Assembly (NCBI GenBank): GCA_025267735.1
Contig: CM046299.1
Coordinates: forward strand, 18,622,232 to 18,686,231
Direction of reading: 5' to 3'
Source of the DNA: Mactra quadrangularis
Lineage: Eukaryota; Mollusca; Bivalvia; Venerida; Mactridae
DNA length: 64,000 bases
This document shows, in pieces, positions 11,898 through 22,735 of the stretch. The number at the start of each line of letters is the position of its first letter. Position 1 is the stretch's first letter. Below the pieces are notes generated by a model. It had not been told where the DNA came from. It saw only the letters and a program-made list of their open reading frames with translations, and searched no databases. Both the position numbers and the translations under genes were made by a program.

Positions 11898-12606
11898 CAC
11901 TGCCGGTTATCACGTGATTTTGTTATGATCAGCTGTACTATTAAATGGCGGCCAGACTCGTCACCTCAGGTAGGTTTTTCACATTTTTTAATTAGAAAAC
12001 CACGGAATCTTGTTATTTCATTACGTGCAGAGTACCCTCCATTGCAAGCGATTTATGACAATACAAAAATGTTTTTCCTACGTCCATAAATAAAAAAGTT
12101 ATTGAGCGAATTATTTTGAAATCTTACGTACTTGTTGTATCGGCTGTACTATATATATCTGTTTTTGCCTTTTTGTACTGAATGAAGCCATTTGCCACAA
12201 GAATTTACCCACCAGGAAACTCAAAACATTATTCTATGATACTTGTGTCATCTTTTCTGTCAAAGGTCAGGGTGTAAATGTGAATTTTGACGGAAAACAA
12301 AAAATGATAAGCTGTACTATTTGAATTTCAATGATAAGCTGTACTATCAGATTCCTGAACCAACCGACAATAATGTTACACGTATCTTAACAACGTAAAA
12401 AGTCAAATTCTTGGTTATAATTTTCCATTATTTGGTATGGATAGATGAAAGTAAATCATAGTTTAAAGTTCGGTTAAATGTCACCGTAAAATTACGTCAT
12501 TTTATGAATATGAACTTATAAAAACGTATTTAACGACTTTACTTACTGAAATACGCTCATAGATAATCATTATCTGATGACTTAAGTTTTGAAGCAGAAG
12601 ACGTTG
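11898..12606 (+). repeat. Left terminal inverted repeat of the 6.1 kb element
   Basis: Inverted counterpart of 17301-18004. It contains, near the tip, ATGGCGGCCAGACTCGTC ending in a donor-like CAG|GTAGGT near 11970, a possible first exon facing inward. It also carries a decayed copy of the small ORF of the right repeat: the start is ACG instead of ATG and a base is missing after the hydrophobic start. Confidence 0.8.
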
Positions 12607-13086
12607 TAATATATTTACAAATTTACTGATTTGAGTTTTAGTGTGGATAAAGCTCGATGAGTTTAAACGAAAATTCGCCAGACTAATGTGATTTCGGGTC
12701 AATGTATTTACAGAAATACAATTGTGTTTCCAAAATACACTTTCTGAAGAGGTACATAGACCCTTCAACAATTGGATTTTTTTGCAAACAGTATTGTCGG
12801 TCACACATGAATTTACTATTTATATTCACATCGAATAATTACGTACATTAAGTCTGTACTTGCAATTATTTTAAGAATATATTGGCGTATTAAGGGGGCA
12901 ATAAGTACTTCCGAATTTGGCTGTTTAAAATTCTTTTATTATACCAGTGTCTTCTAAGACGCACTGGGTTAAGCACACTGTTCCGCCTTTTGGCTACAAT
13001 AGCACTTTATGTCCGTTTGAAAAGATTTGTGTATAACATGTTATTGCAGATGCTGTTTTCCATATACTTTTTTGTTTCTTTACCAG

Positions 13087-13258
13087 GAACCTCGAGTTTG
13101 ACTCTATCGAACGTGTCCGTCGGATGGGAAGGAAAAGATGGAGACTGTTGCGAGATCTAAAACAGCACTTCATAAAAGATCTTCGACCGTCCGTTGAGAA
13201 AAATCCTGAGGGGAAGAAGCCAAAATGCTCTCGTTCGATAAAATGTGGAGTAACATGA
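13087..13258 (+). CDS. Possible last exon inside the 6.1 kb element, function unknown
   Basis: A strong acceptor (tttgtttctttaccag, 13071-13086) opens a 56-codon frame beginning NLEFDSIERVRRMG and ending KPKCSRSIKCGVT before TGA. It is rich in Arg/Lys and looks protein-like. The first-exon candidate in the left repeat would join in a different frame (giving a short product ending GDCCEI), so either another exon intervenes or the match is chance. The family is not recognised. Confidence 0.3.
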
Positions 13259-13862
13259 ACACTAATAGATGTATTGTTTTAAGATTGAATTCCTTGACAC
13301 CACATCACTTGAAACTTTCTAACTTGATATGTGGATACTCAGATAAATAGAACGGAACTGAAACAAACCGTGAAATACCGTGACATATACGATTTCATAA
13401 TGTCTGAAATAAGTTCATCTGAGTAAACATTGTGGACATCAGTGACAGTGTTGTACTTACATGCAAGATATCAATTCTTCTACTGAATTGTTTCCTGTAC
13501 ATGTAGACCTATATAGCAGGTCCAGAAACAATTGATAAGAAACTTGTTTAGCTTCAGATAAATGGATAAACAGATAAATTTGAAGTTCTGATCGTCAAGG
13601 GACGTCATTGAAAATATGTTTAGAATTGGATATCAGAATCATTGTTTGTATAGATTTCAATTAGTTTTCCAATTATGTGTAAATTATGTGTTTAATTTTT
13701 TTGCTACATTTTCTCTCGAGTTGACCAATGGAGACGAAAATTATGTAGTCATTATTGATTTAATGTAATGTTTTTGGATGTGTTTGTGCATGTACGAATA
13801 AATTGATGAAACATTTTTCCACAAACTTGTATGTCTTGATAGATTATATGCGTATATATATA

Positions 13863-15010
13863 CACTGAACAAAAGTTCTAACCGATCACTTTTCAAATTT
13901 TGATCATTTTATAATGGGCCAATGGATCCTTATAGAATTTTGCTGAGGGAATGTTTGTGTCATTTTCTACCGATTTTTAGTGGGAAATACTTTGATACGG
14001 TCTGATGCACTCAATCGGCACACAGGGTGTGATTTACACACGGAATGTTCGTATAGAGAATGGTGATTATTAATTTACACTTTGGGTGAATCCTTGTTAA
14101 CTTTATAAATGAAAAAAAACAACATAAAAGATTGCACGAATGTCGATCATGTCGGCGAGTTGTAACCTTTGTTCTTGGTATTTGGCGACCGATAGGAACG
14201 GACTGATGGATCCTTATTAAATTTTGCAGAGGTGATTTTTGGGTCATTTTCTACCTATTTATGGGGAAAATGAATTTCATACGGTCCAATGCACTCGATC
14301 GGCACACAGGGTGTGGTTTTCACAGTTTGACTAGAAATGTTCGTGACAGAGAGTGGTGAGTATTAAATTTCACTTTGCATGAATCCTTGTTAACTTTATA
14401 AGTGAAAAAAACATTGAACATTGCACAAATGCCGATGCAGGATCGTGGCGTAGCCAATGAAGTGTTGAATATCGGAGCCTCTATCAAACAGGTGAGTGGC
14501 TGTTTCTGGAAACATCTTTAAAAAATATCGAAAAGTATTGTTAAAATAGAAAAAATGCTATAATTTTATTACTCTTAATGTGTTCATCCATATTTCAAGT
14601 TGCATGACATTTTAATCCGGTCTTTTCGACCATCGCGACTTTGGACGATGTCGCAAGGGACGGGAATCGTTTCTAACTGACGCCGAAGACCAAGAACAAA
14701 GGTTACAACTCGCCGACAGGATCGACATTCGTGCAATGTTTTATGTTTTTTCATTTAAAAAGTTAACAAGGACTCATGCAAAGTGAAATTTATTTACTCA
14801 CCATTCTGTACACGAACATTTCGTGACAAAATGAGTAAACCACACCAAGTGTGCCGATCGAGTGCATCGGATCGTATCAAATTATATTTTTCCCACAAAT
14901 CGGTAGAAAATTACTCAAAAATCACCTCAGCAAAATTTAAAAAGGATCCATTGGCCAGTCATGAAATAGTCAAAATTTGAAAAGTGATCGGTTAGAACTT
15001 TTGTTCAGTG
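13863..15010. mobile_element. Nested, rearranged Tc1-like element
   Basis: Ends are CACTGAACAAAAGTTCTAAC and an inverted copy ending at 15010. TA precedes the left end, but the right flank lacks a clear TA. Transposase relics are typical of Tc1: at about 14430-14491 MPMQDRGVANEVLNIG before a donor-like gtgagt, about 14635-14660 SRLWTMSQGTG, and about 14687-14740 RRPRTKVTTRRQDRHSC. A second inverted copy of the PRTKVTTRRHDRH segment lies on the minus strand (14011-14247). The catalytic half is missing. The left terminal half is partly duplicated in tandem (about 13920-14220 and 14210-14450). Confidence 0.75.
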
Positions 15011-16059
15011 GTTTACTATAATTGCATGTCACTTATCATTTTAATGATATTCATTTTGTTAAGTTAGTGACACAATATCATTTCAGAAATGAATAAAACA
15101 ACATAAATATGTTTCAAAAATAGTGTAATTATGTAAAACTTACCACATAATCAATACCATTATACCATAATTTAATTTAAAAAAGCAACAATATCACAAA
15201 AACGTACAAATCATTAAAATCTACAATCATTAATATGGATACTCTTGAGTATCTCAACTTTGTATCCAGATAAACACGAAATATTGAACATCCTGTAATT
15301 CTCGTCTTATTTTTGGTTTGACTGCAATGTATACATTCAACACAAAATTGGTAAATGGAACTTCATTATACGTCTTGTTACTCTTATATGAAAATGAGTG
15401 TTATATGAAGTCAAATAACAATACGTGTCTTGAAAGCGTAACAAGAAGTAATAAAGTACAATTTAACTGCATTTATTCAATCTTTGTTTGATAAACTCTT
15501 GTAGTCAAAACGTTAATACAGGACGAAAATATAGAGTATTGTTTTTACTTATTGTTAAAATAAACATGTTGCTTTTTGCATTTCAAATACACATCATCGA
15601 CAAAACAACTAAGCCTCAATTGGAGGTAAACACAATGCCAATGAACACAGTGTGGCATTATGCTAAACTGTTGATCGGAAATAACTTGACAAATCGAATG
15701 TGAAAAAACTATTTTCGGAGCATTTGCAAAAAATATTGCACACGTTTCTGGACATAAGAAATAACCATATCAGGTAACTTGCAAAGTAAATTGTTCAAGT
15801 TAAAGCATAGTTAGAGCTATTATGTTAATGCGCTTTGAATGATTTCACAATTTGCATTATAATGTATCACCGAAGACGTGAATCAGACTATATAACCAAT
15901 CAAATGGAGTAAAAAGAGAATTACAATTTTTACTAAGACTAGCTGATCTGAGCCGGACAAATAATGAAGGTGTTACAGTGGTCACTAACAAATGATGATA
16001 ACGGACAATCGATAGACGTATTGTGATAAAAGTTCTCAGGTGAGCAATAAGAAAAGACA
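15011..16059. other. Interior of the 6.1 kb element, no gene seen
   Basis: AT-rich interior sequence between the nested Tc1-like element and the zinc-finger relics. Short open frames lack any recognisable motif. Confidence 0.5.
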
Positions 16060-16071
16060 AGAAGAAACTAG

Positions 16072-16290
16072 ATTACTAGACCATTTTCCACAAGAGTGAG
16101 ATTTCTTGCCCACGTGTACTGCTTTCTGATGCTCAACCAAATGTCCTCTTCTAGTAAACAGTTGTTTACACGTTTCACACGTGTATTATTCCCATGTATT
16201 TCTTTCGTATCGTCGGTAAGGCTAGCTTTAATCGCAAACTTTTCTCCACAGTTGTCGCACACATACCGTTTTTCATCACCATGCTTATTG
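16072..16290 (-). pseudogene. C2H2 zinc-finger relic inside the 6.1 kb element
   Basis: Minus-strand reading gives a first finger-like segment (YVCDNCGEKFAIKASL, with Asp where the first zinc His belongs) followed, after a frameshift, by a well-formed finger starting CETCKQLFTRRGHLVEH and ending KAVH, then a partial third (SHSCGKWSSNL). Finger spacing C-x2-C-x12-H-x4-H is canonical for the second. The frameshift and lost ligand make it non-functional as read. It is probably a captured or transposon-associated zinc-finger gene. Confidence 0.7.
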
Positions 16291-17040
16291 CCACTACAAC
16301 GATAAAAAATAGAAAAAAAACAACTTTTATATATTTAATAGTGTATAAAAAATTGTTTTCAAGTGAAAGAAAACTGGTGTTTAAGATGAGAAACATTATT
16401 TACTCCTTGAGTTTTTGTCATAAAGTCCACCTCAGGAAACAGTGCCCGGTACAGACCAGTTTCAGAATGATGTCAAATGAAACCGCTATCGTATCGAAAA
16501 ATAACTAGTTGGCTGAAACGACTCGTGTTAATGCACCCAGTACAAGAACAGACTCTTTATTTGAAACATTTTTATAAGTTGGTCGATATCAATAGTTTTA
16601 TTTGTATAGAACGGTTTAAAAGGACGGATAGGTCTTCTTCCTCAATTCAGAATTTGCATGTTAGGCGGGAAAACTGCATTCATCAATAATTGTTCTACAA
16701 TTGAGACATAAACATGTCTTGAAACAATTGCTACATTTATAATTCATGACTTTTTAAATTATTTAACATTAAAATGTGCATTCCATTATCTTTTCATGCT
16801 TAGGAATAATATGAATGTTTGGTTAACATTGATTAAACGATTCCAAGACAAAATAACTATGTAACAGTGTGTTTAAAAAAACGAAAATGTAACATAAAAC
16901 TGGTCTATCGTTTTTAATGGAATTCTCGATACCAATTTAATTGAAATGCAACATCTCATTTTTTACCACACGAATAATTACAAATAAGTAGACATTTACC
17001 GATGCATACTGTACAAAAGAAAATGAAAAACATCCTCAGC

Positions 17041-17125
17041 AATTATACGGAGCCTTTCCAATGTGTCCTCTCTCGTGGATACTTAGACTTCCTTGTGGTT
17101 TGAAGAACTTTCCGCAGTATCAGTA
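17041..17125 (-). pseudogene. Second C2H2 zinc-finger relic
   Basis: Minus-strand reading gives YCGKFFKPQGSLSIHERGH followed by a linker-like IGKAPYN. The position of the first zinc cysteine is now a TGA stop, a one-base change from a Cys codon. It probably belongs to the same decayed finger gene as 16072-16290. Confidence 0.6.
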
Positions 17126-17300
17126 AAAACTTTACCAGTGTCTATAATTCTTGAACGAATAAAACGTATTACAATGACCAATAAGATGAATATATCAATG
17201 CACAAAACAGGAAGCGAGAAACAAATCACAACTTGTCTCACTCAATGACACTAAATAGATATTTAGACAGAGACATGCAATGGTACTCGAGAATATACGC

Positions 17301-18004
17301 AACGTCTTCTGCATAAAAACTTAAGTCATCAGATAATGATTATCTATGATCGTATTTCAGTAAGTAAAGTCGTTAAATATATTTTTGTCAGTTCATAAAA
17401 TGACGTAATTTGACGGTGACATTTAACCAAACTTAACATTATAGTTTACTTTCATTTATCCTTACCGAAAACTTGAAATTTACAACCGAGGAATTCGACA
17501 TTTAACGTAGTAAGATACGTGTAACATCATTGTCGGTTGCTTCAGGAATCTGATAGTACAGCTTATCATTGAAATTCAAATAGTACAGCTTTATTTTTTT
17601 TTGTTTTCCGTCAAAATTCACATTTACACCCTGACCTTTGACAGAAAAGATGACACAAGTATCATAGAATAATGTTTTGAGTTTCCTGGTGGGTAAATTC
17701 TTGTGGCAAATGGCTTCATTCAGTACAAAAAGGCAAAAACAGATATATATAGTACAGCCGATCACAACAAGTACGTAAGATTTCAAAATAATTCGCTCAA
17801 TAACTTTTTTATTTATGGACATAGGAAAAACATTTTTGTATTGTCATAAATCGCTTGCAATGGAGGGTACTCTGCACGTAATGAAATAACAAGATTCCGT
17901 GGTTTTCTAATTAAAAAATGTGAAAAACCTACCTGAGGTGACGAGTCTGGCCGCCATTTAATAGTACAGCTGATCATAACAAAATCACGTGATTACCGGC
18001 AGTG
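17301..18004 (-). repeat. Right terminal inverted repeat of the 6.1 kb element
   Basis: Inverted counterpart of 11898-12606, ending ACCGGCAGTG. It is the better preserved end: it retains the ATG and open frame of the small ORF (17502-17822) and the inward-facing ATGGCGGCC exon-like start with CAG|GTAGGT donor near 17932-17960. Confidence 0.8.
17502..17822 (-). CDS. Small ORF in the right TIR, one predicted membrane segment
   Basis: 106 codons from MSINKKVIERI. A basic start is followed by a hydrophobic stretch (VLVVIGCTIYICFCLFVL) resembling a signal anchor, then a mainly polar C-terminal part ending RILLR. The homologous frame in the left repeat is destroyed by start loss and a frameshift. 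No family was recognised. It may be part of a transposon gene or a chance frame. Confidence 0.35.
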   Translation of the reverse strand: MSINKKVIERIILKSYVLVVIGCTIYICFCLFVLNEAICHKNLPTRKLKTLFYDTCVIFSVKGQGVNVNFDGKQKKIKLYYLNFNDKLYYQIPEATDNDVTRILLR

Positions 18005-19368
18005 CATTAGTCAAATATAAAATTAGAAAGCAAAATGGTTTGAACTGATGATTGTGTTTCTAAATCATGTCATATTATGAAAACCTCACGATTCTAAGAA
18101 TTATTCATATTTGCTGTAAATGAATATATATCTTCATATAGTGGTTTAATATAAATTGTATGGTGTCTGTATTTCATACAAGTTATGGTACCTGTATTAA
18201 CAATTTAATATAGATAATGAAAACCAAGTCTATTTTTCATAGTGATATACGATGCAAGTTCAGCAGGATCACAAAAAGTCATGTAAGTGTTTAAAAATAC
18301 TTAAATGATATCACTTAAGTACATATACATGTATTGTAGGGGAAAGTTGCCGAATTGATTGAATCGGCCATAGTTCTTAAATAGTTATTGAAACAACTAC
18401 TTCATGTGGCAAACCAAAAACCTAGATTTGAGTGAAAACCGTGTTGAAGTATTTTTTTTGTTGAATCCTAATTATTTGAGTGGAACTCACATCGAGTGAA
18501 AACTCAGAGAAATTAATTTTAAATATTCCTTTTATTTCAATGTATCCACATTGTGTACAATAAAACATGACATTGTTTATATGTAGTTTTCATTTGTATG
18601 CTATTTCATCAGTATAATGTTCAAATATACCATGTATGATATGTCATCTGATAAATATTAAAACACTATAGAAGCCTAACGTTGTTGTTGTTTGAAATTC
18701 ACTACTTTGAAATAATCAATTGATATACAGTGCCCTCCAACAGTTCTTGGACAAAATCAAGTTTCTAGAACAAAACTATTCGCATCTATTAATGAACTAA
18801 TGAAAAAAAACAGTAATCTAATCAAGTTTCAAAACCAAGATGATTAAGTTTATCAAGATATGATACAAAAGGAGAAGCATGAAAAACTTTTACTTATATA
18901 TTAAAAATTATTTGTGATATGCATGTTTTTCTCTGTCCTAGAATCTTTGGAGGGATCTGTATATCGTTACAGCCTTAACAGTGCCATTAAAAATTACCTT
19001 GTCACTTGTAAAAATGAGTTTCTCTATTAGTCTGTACAATTAAATTTTAATATCAGATGTATTGACCAAATAAGATAGTTATATTAGATTATAGCTTTGA
19101 AAGAGAGTAACGATATTTGTAATTGTTAAACATGTACATGTATCAACAGATAAGATTTAATTTCTCAAGTATTTTGACATTTTAATCCTTTTAAATCAAC
19201 AATTTATAATCAAGTTACAAGTTTAAAGAAGTGGTAAGGTAATTATAAATAGCACTGTACATTTATTCTTTCAGTTGTGCCCAAAGGAATATATATTGAT
19301 AAATCAACAAAGTGGAATAAATTTACGGACGAATGTACCAATTTAATTGATTTGGAACCAACAATGAA

Positions 19369-19518
19369 TTAAATATATTCAAGGTTTCCAGTTTTCCGCA
19401 TGGCAAAAGTGTATCTCTGCAAACCTCGATCTTCATCACAAATGACTTCTCGCTCACTGAACGCACTTAGTAAATGACTTACGAGGTCTGCTTGGTACCA
19501 TGTTACAACATCAGCCAT
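19369..19518 (-). pseudogene. Truncated copy of the conserved minus-strand small ORF (unit 1)
   Basis: Starts MADVVTWYQADLVSHLLSAF and stops early after GNLEYI, 49 codons, where copies in units 3 and 4 continue to NQLNWYIR. About 30 bases just past the stop are also missing relative to the sisters. The family is unknown. Confidence 0.5.
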
Positions 19519-20257
19519 ACGCACCGAAAAGCCTTACATCTAAGCCAGAGTCCAGAGCACTCATCATGATCACTTAGAAACAGAAACCAACGAGTTAAAT
19601 CAGGGTCAATAGTCACGTAATCCAGAACAATAACTAATAAAGTTAACAAACGGACTTTGCGAATATATCTCTACCAAGTCTCATAATTATATGACATCAT
19701 ATTTAGCGCATAAAATGCCAAGCTGGCCCCGTGAATATTGATTGTTAGCTAAATAATTACCACACCAAATGATATCAACCATTAAACTATTTGCAAAATT
19801 TTTTTGTACCAAGAATTTGCAGTGAACCATTACAATTCATTGTAGACTAACAAAGGCAACAGGAAATGTAACAGTTATTTTTTGCACTATTTGAGTCTTC
19901 TTTATGTTTCAGCTGATGTAAGCATTTGATGAAAAAAAAGTTTTCAACATTCTTCAGATTGTGTAACGATATAACCTGTAGCAATTGTAGAGGGTGTAAA
20001 GCAAATTTTGACTTATAAAATAATCACTCGCGTTTACACTATTAAACAGAGTAACCGGAAGTTTAATGTTGTTATACAGTAGAGTCTGTTCTCTCGGTGA
20101 TCTGTACCCTACGTGTAAGACACTTTGAATGGCATTTTTCTATGATAGAAATGAAAAAACCTACACTTGTCTAAATTTTGTCGCAGTAAAAATATAGATA
20201 TTCGTTTTGGTGCAACACCCTAAACAGAACTACCTGTGTCCAAACTGGTGCCATTTT

Positions 20258-20325
20258 CGTACCCATAGGTTATCAAGATTCTCTATGAATTATAAGATCA
20301 AGAATCTTGAACACCTCTGGGTACG
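20258..20325. repeat. Imperfect long palindrome
   Basis: Arms cgtacccataggttatcaag-attct and agaatcttgaacacctctgggtacg fold into a hairpin. Equivalent hairpins are found in units 3 and 4. Confidence 0.5.
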
Positions 20326-20891
20326 AGACTGAAATTATGCATATACACTGCAGCTCTCGGTGCATTATTTATTCAAACGGACCAATAGCTGTCATCAGGC
20401 ACTACTCTGCATGATTGTTTCAGTTAATGTAAAAATATAGGCAAATGTAAGTTATTTGAAGCGCTATATTGTAATAAAATCTCTAATAGTCTCGTGATCT
20501 GCAACATCTATTAACAATTAAGGTAGCTAAACAAACATTTTTTGCCAGTATTGAACAAATTTAAAACAATCAAATAGAACATGATGTTCACTGAATATCA
20601 GATTTTTTTTTAATGGACCGTATTATCAACACTTACGACCGAATTCTGTCGTAAATCGCACGGTATTGTATTGCAAATTATTGTAAGATTTTTGATACCA
20701 TATGCTGCTCCTGAAAACTTAGTCCTGGTAATTTGATCGTCTACTCCCACAGAATTTGAGTCTACTTGTAAAACTAGGTCATTAGCACTTACACTTTATT
20801 CATAGAAAGTTACTCACTCATAGACCAATGAGAAAAAATTGTTAAGACAAAAAAGTATATATAAGTACTATGAGATCTAATCAATTGTTTG

Positions 20892-21997
20892 TCTGAAGAA
20901 AGAACTCGGCAAAAATAAGGTATTAAAACACATGACTTATAAACACCTACCGACTTTCGACAAAATGCATGATTCTTAACACCGCTGCTACAATGGTTGG
21001 CAATGGTCAGTTGTCTTATTTGCCGTTCTGTACTAACCACATAGTCTTGCAAGAGTCTGACAACTTACATATTACCTATCTTGATTATTCGACAAGCGGT
21101 ACTCTTCTTCGCATCACTCAAACAGTCACTTGTTCACTTTGTGAATGTAGAATATTCACAGAGTTGCAAGGGGACGTACGACAAGCGGCAGAATGACCGT
21201 AAACATGATAAAAAATCTACCAAAATAAGTGTGTGTCTTAACCATGAATTGAACCATTGGTCCTTGGGTTCGTGATTTAACGTGAAACTAACTATACTTT
21301 CTGATAAGAAATGTGGCGTTAAAACTGATTCAAACAAAATAATTAATATTTTCATCCATTTGACATTTTGCACTGCTCTCGTCTTTTATGCCCTTTCCAA
21401 CTATTGTCAGCTGTATCATAGCCTGCTGGTAAAAGAAAACGGCTCAGTAGAGCTTTTTTGTTTAATCTAAATTAAGCTGAGCAAGGGATAATTCTCATCA
21501 CAAAAGAAATGTGTCAGTGATTAGAATAACTGACAGATAATGAAAACCAGCATATTTGTAAATGTTATAATACAAAATAAAAGATAGTTAAGAATCATAA
21601 ATTCCCGCCACAACTGATTGATAATATTTCAAAGTTTTATAAGTTTCATAATTTTATTGGGGTACATGGATTGAAACATCTGTTACAGCAAGCCATCAAT
21701 GTAAGGGAAGTAACCAGTATATTTCTTTTTATACAAAATAATAATCTCCCTTATACTATATATTGAACTTTAAATTTCTAGTGAGATATACAACAGTATT
21801 CACCCAGTTACCAACATATACTTGTGATACAAATAGCCGCATTGAGTTCTACAATCAGGTCAATCTACCTTGGACACGTGATGTTATGACCTTTGAATTG
21901 ACCATGTTTAATGTTCAAGTAAAATAAATCGGCCTATTTTTCTTTTAATTTCTTTAATTGAAATCATCACGATAGTGCACTAGGTGTATTGTAAATG
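20892..21997. repeat. Single copy of the ~1.04 kb module (unit 2)
   Basis: Same landmarks as the tandem modules of units 1, 4 and 5, but not duplicated here. The B-box-like segment near 21243 is degraded. Confidence 0.65.
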
Positions 21998-22439
21998 ACA
22001 ATTTTTGGCATAAAATATATTCTAGCTGGGTATTTTTCTTAGATTATTGCGTAGGTCTACATGCATGTTGGTTTTTTTCATTTGCTTATTATTTCTCATT
22101 GTTTAAGACTTGCCTTTTTTGACAACCCAGTGTTGATTTTTTTCATTTTATCAAATATTATTTCTTTTTTTGTACATATACTGATACTGACAATTCTCAT
22201 AATTATAAAATGTGTTGCTACAACTGTTTATATAAACACAAATGGCAGGTAACTGTATAGATTTGGTACATGTATGCCAACCATTAGATAATTATATCTT
22301 ATTTCCAGACTAAGTCAGTATGTCTTTCATCAATATAGCTCAGATAAAGTAAAAATTCGGGCCGCATCTCTTTAAATCCGAGGCGTATGAGCCATGTATC
22401 ACTTAATGGACTTTTCTGTAACTTTTGACATCTTGTAAT

Positions 22440-22735
22440 ACTCACTCTTAAAATAATGTTTTGTCGTATCTCCAAATTGTAGAAAAAAGTAATAAATACT
22501 TTTTACGCGCCCGTTCAAGACAGTCGTATTATGTTGAGGCGTTGATCGTCCGTTCATCTGTCCGTCTGTCGGTCCATAGTATCATGTGTACGCACCTCCG
22601 CCTTAACTTATTGACCTATCTTCTTGATACTCCCACTGATTATAGATATTGTCGTCTGGTTGTGCATATCTCAACATTAAAGAAAAATGTAATTATTGTT
22701 TTTTTATATTTCTTTTTATAAGCCATGTTTCAATG
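22440..22735. repeat. Dispersed 'gtccgtctgtcggtcc' repeat
   Basis: Same family as 2336-3330, shorter here, containing cgcacctccgccttaactt and attatagatattgtcgtc phrases. Almost identical sequence is in unit 5 from 63300. Confidence 0.6.

Larger units (their letters stand above)
11898..18004. mobile_element. 6.1 kb DNA transposon with ~700-bp terminal inverted repeats
   Basis: Ends are CACTGCCGGT...ACCGGCAGTG. The two outer ~700 bp (11898-12606 and 17301-18004) are inverted copies. CATTA is duplicated on both sides (11893-11897, 18005-18009), and units 3 and 4 keep the single gccattagtcaaa site (near 44732 and 57909), so the insertion postdates the duplication. The interior holds a nested Tc1-like element, zinc-finger relics, exon-like segments and no recognisable transposase. 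A 5-bp duplication with CAC-starting ends recalls Transib/RAG-like elements, but the terminal heptamer and AT-rich target do not match well, so the superfamily is left open. Confidence 0.85.
1..20638. repeat. Segmental duplication unit 1 (carries gene A1)
   Basis: First of five tandem units. Its left edge (ccgaattctgtcg) recurs at 20639 and 47453, and diverged at about 60532. It is the longest unit because it has gained a pogo-like element, a LINE and a 6.1 kb long-TIR element. Without them it is close to the 13 kb of unit 4, to which it aligns over nearly its whole length by eye. Confidence 0.85.
18010..20638. other. 3' flank block of unit 1
   Basis: Continuation of the conserved downstream block also present at 44732-47452 and 57909-60531. 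Apart from the small minus-strand ORF relic (19369-19518) and a palindrome (20258-20325) no feature is recognised. Confidence 0.55.

Noticed and set aside
11898..18004. Assignment of the 6.1 kb element to Transib/ProtoRAG
   Set aside because: The 5-bp duplication and CAC start are suggestive, but the terminal heptamer does not fit, the target is AT-rich and no transposase core was found.
22461..22721. ORF with RSSVRLSVHSIMCTHLRL (also 63308-63727)
   Set aside because: It is the translation of a gtccgtctgtc-type dispersed repeat, extended in unit 5 by a local duplication.
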